A stretch of 11,314 nt of DNA from Clostridiales bacterium UBA5446 (GTDB taxonomy: Bacteria > Bacillota > Clostridia > Oscillospirales > Oscillospiraceae), in contig DIRC01000061.1 of the NCBI GenBank assembly GCA_002427465.1, positions 1-11,314 of the forward strand. The letters run 5' to 3'. Below the pieces are notes generated by a model. The model had not been told where the DNA came from, ran no database searches, and was given only the letters and a program-made list of their open reading frames with translations. The translations under genes were made by a program, and so were the position numbers. Positions 7,208 through 11,314 of the stretch are shown piece by piece (position 1 is the stretch's first letter; each line of letters starts with the position of its first letter).

Positions 7208-9520
7208 ATGGATTTGCTCGGAAATGAAATTTCAATAGATGAGATCAAAAGCGTGCCCGATGACTGCGAGTTTGCCCTCGAGTCTATTCTGGCCGAATTC
7301 AGCCAACCTGAATCCCGGGACTCCGACGCGGAAGCGGCAGAGCCCCTGGCGCCCTCCCGCCCTATCGTCATGGATGAAGAGGCCGAGGGCGTCCTGTCGT
7401 CGGAGCTCAGCTCCCGATACGACTCCGGCAGCGCGCCTGAACCTGCTCCCACCTATGACGAGCCGCCGGTAGATGATCCCCAGAATGATGATGTCCGCAT
7501 ATACCACATCGGAACCGCCGCGCGAAAACACGCCCCTCCCGCCTCCAGCGAAGAACCGCCGGAAGCCGAGGCCGCGGGTCACGCCGTCCCCGGGAATTCC
7601 GCTGGGGAGACCGGGGCCGCGGATCACGCCGCCTTCGGGGACTTCGCCGCGGAGTTTGCCTTTGCGGGGGCGGGCGCGGGCGCAATTTCTCCGCCGATTG
7701 AGCTTCCCGCGACCGGGGCAGACGAGATCGGTTCGCCGGACGCACCGCCCCCTCCCGCGCCTGTTCGCCGCAGCTTCGGCGAAGCGCTTGCCGCGCCCTT
7801 CCTCTCCATCCTCGCTCTGGTCGCCCTGAAAAAGGGACAGCGTGCCAACGCCGCGGCTGTGCCCGATGAGGCGGAAGAGGACGCCGGCCCCGAACTGGAC
7901 GCCGAAAGCGCGTCGAAATACTACGCCGGGAATGCAAAATCTCTGCGTCTGCGCATGCGGATATCCATTTTCCTTTCCATCATCCTGGTCTGGTTTTCCT
8001 TTGGCCTGCCCGTTGCAGGTATCCTCAAAACCAACCCGACGGCAATGGCGCTGGTCTGTCTGATCCTTGAGCTCACCGTCGTCATGCTGGGCCTTGATAT
8101 TTTCACCGCGGGCATGCTGTCCCTGATCCAGATGAAGCCCTCCCTGTGGTCCCTGGTGTCCGTGTCCTGCCTGACCGCGGCGCTGGACGCCGCGGTAACG
8201 GCGGCGATGAACGGCGCGGTGGCCGGCCTGCCCCTGTGCGGCGTTGCGGCGGTTTCCATGACCTTCGCCCTAGCCGGCGCCAATCAGACCTGCCGGGGCT
8301 TCCGCCTGTCCCTCAGGGCCGTCGCCCTCAGCCGCAGCCCCTTCGCCGTAACGTCGGAATCCGGCGTGGCCGACAGCGGCCAGACCCTGCTGAAATCCCG
8401 GCGCGGCGCGGCGGGCTACCTTCGCCGCTGCGAGGAGCCGGACTTCACGGAAACCGCCTACAGAACTGTAGCCCTATTGCTTTTGGGCGCATGCCTTCTT
8501 CTCTCGCTTATCGCCGCGGCATTCTCCAAGGAATGGAAATACTTTTTCCGTACCCTCGCCGTCATAACCGCGCCGTGCGCACCTTTCGCGGCGTTTTTCG
8601 CCTTTTCCCTGCCCTACTCCATCATCACGCGCCGCATCTTTCACTCCGGCTCAGCCATTGCGGGCTGGCCGGGACTTCGGGACATCGGCAATGCGCACCA
8701 CCTGATCATAACCGACGGTGATATATTTCCCCCCCAAACGCTTTCCATTGAATCCGTCCGGATTCTGGAGGGCACCTGGCCGGAAAAAGTGATTTCCTGC
8801 GCCGGTAGCGTCATCTGCGCCTCCGGAAGCGGCCTTGCCCCGATTTTCACAGACCTGATGCGCCGCAACAACTGTTCCATACAGCGGGTGGAGGAATTCT
8901 GCTGCCATGAGGGCGGCGGCCTGACCGCCCTGATTAACGGTGAGGAGGTCTTGTGCGGCAGCGCCGGCTTCATGCATCTGATGGGCATCCGCCTACCACA
9001 AAAGCTCACTTCAAAAAGTTCCGTATTTGTTTCCATAAACGGCGCGCTTACCGGAATCTTCACGATTAAATACATACCCGTTACCTCGTTGCAGGACGCC
9101 CTTGCCAGCCTGCTGCATACGCGCAGGGAACCGATTTTCGCGATACGGGATTTTAATATAACCCCGCTTATGATCCGTAAAAAATTCCGAATGCCTACCG
9201 ACGGATTTGATTTTCCCACCTTTGCAAGGCGCTATGAAATTTCGGCTGCCGAGCCCTCGCCGGACAGCCAGATATCTGCAATTCTTTCCCGCGATGGGCT
9301 CGGCCCCCTGGTCGAGGTCTCCGAGCTTGGGCGCAGGCTGTATATTGTTGTCAAGCTCTCGGCCATACTTTCTCTGATCTGCACCTTCATCGGCGTTGTG
9401 CTGATGTTTTCGCTCTGTCTTTCGGCCTCCTTCGATTCGGCGACTGCGGGTAACCTGCTGACCTACCTGTTTCTCTGGCTGGTCCCCGGCATCGTCCTTT
9501 CATTGGGACTCGGCAGGTAG
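7208..9520 (+). CDS. Degenerate P1B-type P-type ATPase-like membrane protein with disordered acidic N-terminus
   Basis: 770 residues. Residues 1-245 are acidic, Pro/Ala-rich and probably disordered, with a short hydrophobic stretch at 193-208 and no CxxC metal-binding motif. The rest follows P1B-ATPase topology. Four membrane segments lie at ~252-271, 279-306, 311-334 and 337-357. A ~60-residue loop sits where the actuator domain belongs. Two more segments at 418-438 and 445-472 carry TAPCAP (454-459) in place of the CPC motif. A ~240-residue soluble region follows, then two final segments at 713-738 and 745-767. In the soluble region, ITDGDIF (501-507) sits where DKTGT should be, ASGSGLAPI (538-546) resembles the SEHPLA motif without its HP, GGGLTALINGEEVLCG (569-584) matches the N-domain nucleotide-site skeleton, and IRDFN (646-650) replaces TGDN. 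Transport by phosphoenzyme formation therefore looks impossible; a structural, sensing or regulatory role is inferred. The start is ATG at 7208 with AGGA 12 nt upstream (weak). The gene is probably in an operon with rlmB. Confidence 0.82.
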   Translation: MDLLGNEISIDEIKSVPDDCEFALESILAEFSQPESRDSDAEAAEPLAPSRPIVMDEEAEGVLSSELSSRYDSGSAPEPAPTYDEPPVDDPQNDDVRIYHIGTAARKHAPPASSEEPPEAEAAGHAVPGNSAGETGAADHAAFGDFAAEFAFAGAGAGAISPPIELPATGADEIGSPDAPPPPAPVRRSFGEALAAPFLSILALVALKKGQRANAAAVPDEAEEDAGPELDAESASKYYAGNAKSLRLRMRISIFLSIILVWFSFGLPVAGILKTNPTAMALVCLILELTVVMLGLDIFTAGMLSLIQMKPSLWSLVSVSCLTAALDAAVTAAMNGAVAGLPLCGVAAVSMTFALAGANQTCRGFRLSLRAVALSRSPFAVTSESGVADSGQTLLKSRRGAAGYLRRCEEPDFTETAYRTVALLLLGACLLLSLIAAAFSKEWKYFFRTLAVITAPCAPFAAFFAFSLPYSIITRRIFHSGSAIAGWPGLRDIGNAHHLIITDGDIFPPQTLSIESVRILEGTWPEKVISCAGSVICASGSGLAPIFTDLMRRNNCSIQRVEEFCCHEGGGLTALINGEEVLCGSAGFMHLMGIRLPQKLTSKSSVFVSINGALTGIFTIKYIPVTSLQDALASLLHTRREPIFAIRDFNITPLMIRKKFRMPTDGFDFPTFARRYEISAAEPSPDSQISAILSRDGLGPLVEVSELGRRLYIVVKLSAILSLICTFIGVVLMFSLCLSASFDSATAGNLLTYLFLWLVPGIVLSLGLGR

Positions 9521-9541
9521 CCCCCGGCCGGGAAATTAGTA

Positions 9542-9570
9542 TTGCCTTTGATTTTCCGATAGTGTATAAT
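9542..9570 (+). promoter_or_regulatory. Sigma-A-type promoter of the EF-G-like gene
   Basis: TTGCCT (9542-9547), a 17-bp spacer and a perfect TATAAT (9565-9570) lie in the intergenic region 9521-9661. The -35 box matches 4 of 6. Transcription would start near 9577, giving an untranslated leader of about 85 nt. In that leader I see only a small inverted repeat (TATAC-GCA-GTATA, 9633-9645) just before the ribosome binding site. Confidence 0.75.
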
Positions 9571-9661
9571 AAATTGCTTACCGTTCTTTCACATTTTTCT
9601 CAAAACAGACGATAAAAATAAATTATTGACTATATACGCAGTATAAGGAGAGGACCATCAC

Positions 9662-11314
9662 ATGAGCTACGCTACGAAGGACATTCGCAACATCGCACTG
9701 CTCGGTCACGGCGGAAACGGCAAGACAAGCCTTGCGGAGAGCATACTCTTTCTGACCGGCGCCATTGACAGACAGGGCCGCGTTTCAGACGGCAACACCG
9801 TCTCCGACTACGATTCCGAAGAAATCCGCCGCCAGATCAGCATCTCCGCCTCCACCATGTTCGCGGAATACAAAAAAACCAAGATCAACATCATAGACAC
9901 CCCGGGTTACTTTGATTTTGCCGGCGAGGTCGCTCAGGCGATACGCGTCGCGGACGCGGGTATTATCGTCGTATCCGCCAAGGACGGGCTTAATGTCGGC
10001 ACCGAGAAGGCCTGGCAGTTTTTGACTGATGCCAAAAAGCCGCGGGCAATATATGTATCCAAGACGGACGAAGAACATGCGGATTTTTACCGTGCCTTCG
10101 AATCCCTTCGCGAAAAATTCGGCGTTTCCGTCTGCCCCCTGACCGCCCCTATCAGCGAGGGGGAGAAGGTCGTCGGCATCGTCGATATTATCACCCGCAG
10201 GGCGTATAAAGTTATCGGCGGCAAACAGAGCGAGGTTCCTGTCCCCGACGATATGTCCGACCGCATTGAAGAACTCTATACGGAGCTTGCGGAAAGCGCG
10301 GCCGAGACCAGCGAAGAACTCATGGAAAAATATCTCGATACCATGGCGCTTTCTCCCGAGGAAATTTACAGCGCCCTTTCCATCGGCATAGCCGCCGCCG
10401 AAATTTTCCCGGTATTCTGCGGCAGCGCCGTAACCGGCCTTGGCACCTTAACGCTTCTGGATGCCATAAAGAATTTCTTCCCCGCCCCTGCCGAGGGCGG
10501 AAGCCCCGTGGCGGAAAACGGCCCCGCAAAGGCCATCGTCTATAAAACCATTTCGGATCAGTTCGGCAGATTTTCTCTTTTCAAGGTCATCTCCGGCAAG
10601 GTGACCGCGGATATGACCCTTGTCAACGCCCGCAGCGGCGGTCAGGAAAGGCTTGGCCATATCTATTATATGCAGGGCAAAAAGACCATGGAGGTTCAGG
10701 AGATCGCCTGCGGCGACATCGGCGCCGTGTCCAAACTTTCCGATACCAAGACCGGCGACACCCTCTGCGATCCTAAAAACTGCGCCGCCGCGCCGGGCAT
10801 TGATTTTGCCCCTCCCTGCTACTCCATGGCCATTGCCCCCAAGACCAAGGGGCAGGAAGACAAGATCGGCCAGGGGCTATCCAGGCTTTCCGAGGAGGAC
10901 AAGACCTTTACGATTATCAACAACAGCGAGACCCGCCAGCTGGTCATTTCCGGCGCCGGAGACATTCATCTCGACGTGCTCTGCTCCAAGCTCAAAAACA
11001 AGTTTGGCGTCGAAGTCGAGCTTTTCCCCGCCCGCGTGCCCTATCGTGAGAAGATCCGCAAACCCCTTAAGGCCCACGGCCGCCATAAGAAGCAGTCCGG
11101 CGGGCACGGCCAGTTCGGCGACGTATGGATCGAATTCGAGCCTCAGGACGAGCAGGAGGATCTGATCTTTGCCGAGAACGTGTTCGGCGGCAGCGTGCCC
11201 AGGAACTTCTTCCCCGCCGTTGAAAAGGGGCTGCGGGAGAGCATTAACAAGGGCGTTCTGGCCGGGTATCCCATGGTCTTCCTCAAGGCTACCCTGTATG
11301 ACGGCTCCTATCAT
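9662..11314 (+). CDS. Elongation factor G-like translational GTPase paralogue (3' end outside window)
   Basis: 551 codons are visible and still open at the window edge; a full EF-G is near 690-700 residues, so the end of domain IV and domain V are missing only because the window stops. The ATG at 9662 follows AAGGAGAGG, with AGAGGA ending 7 nt before it. G1 is GHGGNGKT (15-22), a switch I remnant is RRQISISAS (56-64), G3 is DTPGYFDF (79-86), G4 is SKTD (133-136) and G5 is GSA (254-256). Domain II runs ~288-372, domain III ~387-455 (ISGAGDIHLDVL at 429-440), and domain IV begins ~465 with GRHKKQSGGHGQFG (473-486) and LAGYP (533-537). Canonical EF-G has His at position 83 of G3 and NKxD in G4; here these are Tyr and SKTD. 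This marks the EF-G-like/FusA2 type rather than the housekeeping FusA, so no symbol is given. It probably binds the ribosome, but canonical translocase activity is doubtful. Confidence 0.92.
   Translation, partial: MSYATKDIRNIALLGHGGNGKTSLAESILFLTGAIDRQGRVSDGNTVSDYDSEEIRRQISISASTMFAEYKKTKINIIDTPGYFDFAGEVAQAIRVADAGIIVVSAKDGLNVGTEKAWQFLTDAKKPRAIYVSKTDEEHADFYRAFESLREKFGVSVCPLTAPISEGEKVVGIVDIITRRAYKVIGGKQSEVPVPDDMSDRIEELYTELAESAAETSEELMEKYLDTMALSPEEIYSALSIGIAAAEIFPVFCGSAVTGLGTLTLLDAIKNFFPAPAEGGSPVAENGPAKAIVYKTISDQFGRFSLFKVISGKVTADMTLVNARSGGQERLGHIYYMQGKKTMEVQEIACGDIGAVSKLSDTKTGDTLCDPKNCAAAPGIDFAPPCYSMAIAPKTKGQEDKIGQGLSRLSEEDKTFTIINNSETRQLVISGAGDIHLDVLCSKLKNKFGVEVELFPARVPYREKIRKPLKAHGRHKKQSGGHGQFGDVWIEFEPQDEQEDLIFAENVFGGSVPRNFFPAVEKGLRESINKGVLAGYPMVFLKATLYDGSYH

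Noticed and set aside
7407..7937. 176-codon minus-strand open frame, very Arg/Pro-rich
   Set aside because: This is a typical shadow of the GC-rich, Ala/Pro/Glu-rich N-terminus of the pseudo-ATPase gene.
8345..8372. VTSES (residues 381-385 of the pseudo-ATPase) as a surviving TGES actuator motif
   Set aside because: The surrounding loop is too short for an actuator domain and lacks its flanking strands; the resemblance rests on three residues only.
8146..8721. 191-codon plus-strand open frame inside the pseudo-ATPase gene, in another frame
   Set aside because: Arg/Gly/Pro-rich composition is that of an out-of-frame reading. The main frame carries membrane segments and motifs on both sides, so this is not evidence of a frameshift.
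9523..9532. CCCGGCCGGG palindrome just after the pseudo-ATPase stop as a terminator
   Set aside because: It has no loop sequence of usable length and no T-run follows, so it would make a poor intrinsic terminator.
9626..9647. TTGACT and TATAAG as a second promoter for the EF-G-like gene
   Set aside because: The spacer is only 10 bp, and the supposed -10 box overlaps the ribosome binding site; the promoter at 9542-9570 is far better.
10620..11314. Overlapping open frames on both strands inside the EF-G-like gene
   Set aside because: The EF-G frame shows continuous conserved domain II-IV motifs through this stretch; the others have no domain content.

Overview
The window looks like a chromosomal segment from a GC-rich Gram-positive anaerobe of the Clostridia, possibly Oscillospirales. 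That assignment is inference from protein character, not from a marker gene. The supporting signs are strong GGAGG/AAGGAG ribosome binding sites, TATAAT promoters, rho-independent terminators, a Sec-exported M23 peptidase, a membrane-anchored propeller on a PTPE linker, and an EF-G paralogue of the kind common in Firmicutes. No mobile element, CRISPR array, tRNA or rRNA was seen.

Layout. (1) 2-2398, plus: the 3' part of a large, probably cell-surface protein with an Ig-like segment followed by three tandem right-handed beta-helix modules. It ends at a 34-bp perfect-palindrome terminator. (2) 2491-6300, minus: three envelope genes, transcribed in the order Derlin/rhomboid-like membrane protein with a zinc-finger tail, PQQ-type beta-propeller with an N-terminal membrane anchor, then secreted M23 metallopeptidase. 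The propeller gene has its own promoter and a strong terminator, so the M23 gene is probably a separate transcript. (3) 6301-6435: an AT-rich divergent intergenic region. (4) 6436-9520, plus: rlmB (23S rRNA 2'-O-methyltransferase) followed 25 bp later by a 770-residue membrane protein. (5) 9662 to the window end, plus: an EF-G-like translational GTPase behind its own promoter, truncated by the window edge.

The most interesting gene is 7208-9520. It keeps the membrane topology and the recognisable N- and P-domain skeleton of a P1B-type (heavy-metal) P-type ATPase. However, it has lost DKTGT, TGD, the HP motif and the actuator-domain TGE, and it carries a long acidic/proline-rich N-terminus in place of metal-binding domains. 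It appears to be a dedicated pseudo-ATPase. It sits between an rRNA methyltransferase gene and an EF-G paralogue whose own GTPase motifs are altered (DTPGH to DTPGY, NKxD to SKTD). The rhomboid-like protein also lacks its catalytic residues, so the window holds two apparent pseudoenzymes and one atypical GTPase next to ordinary, intact enzymes (RlmB and M23).
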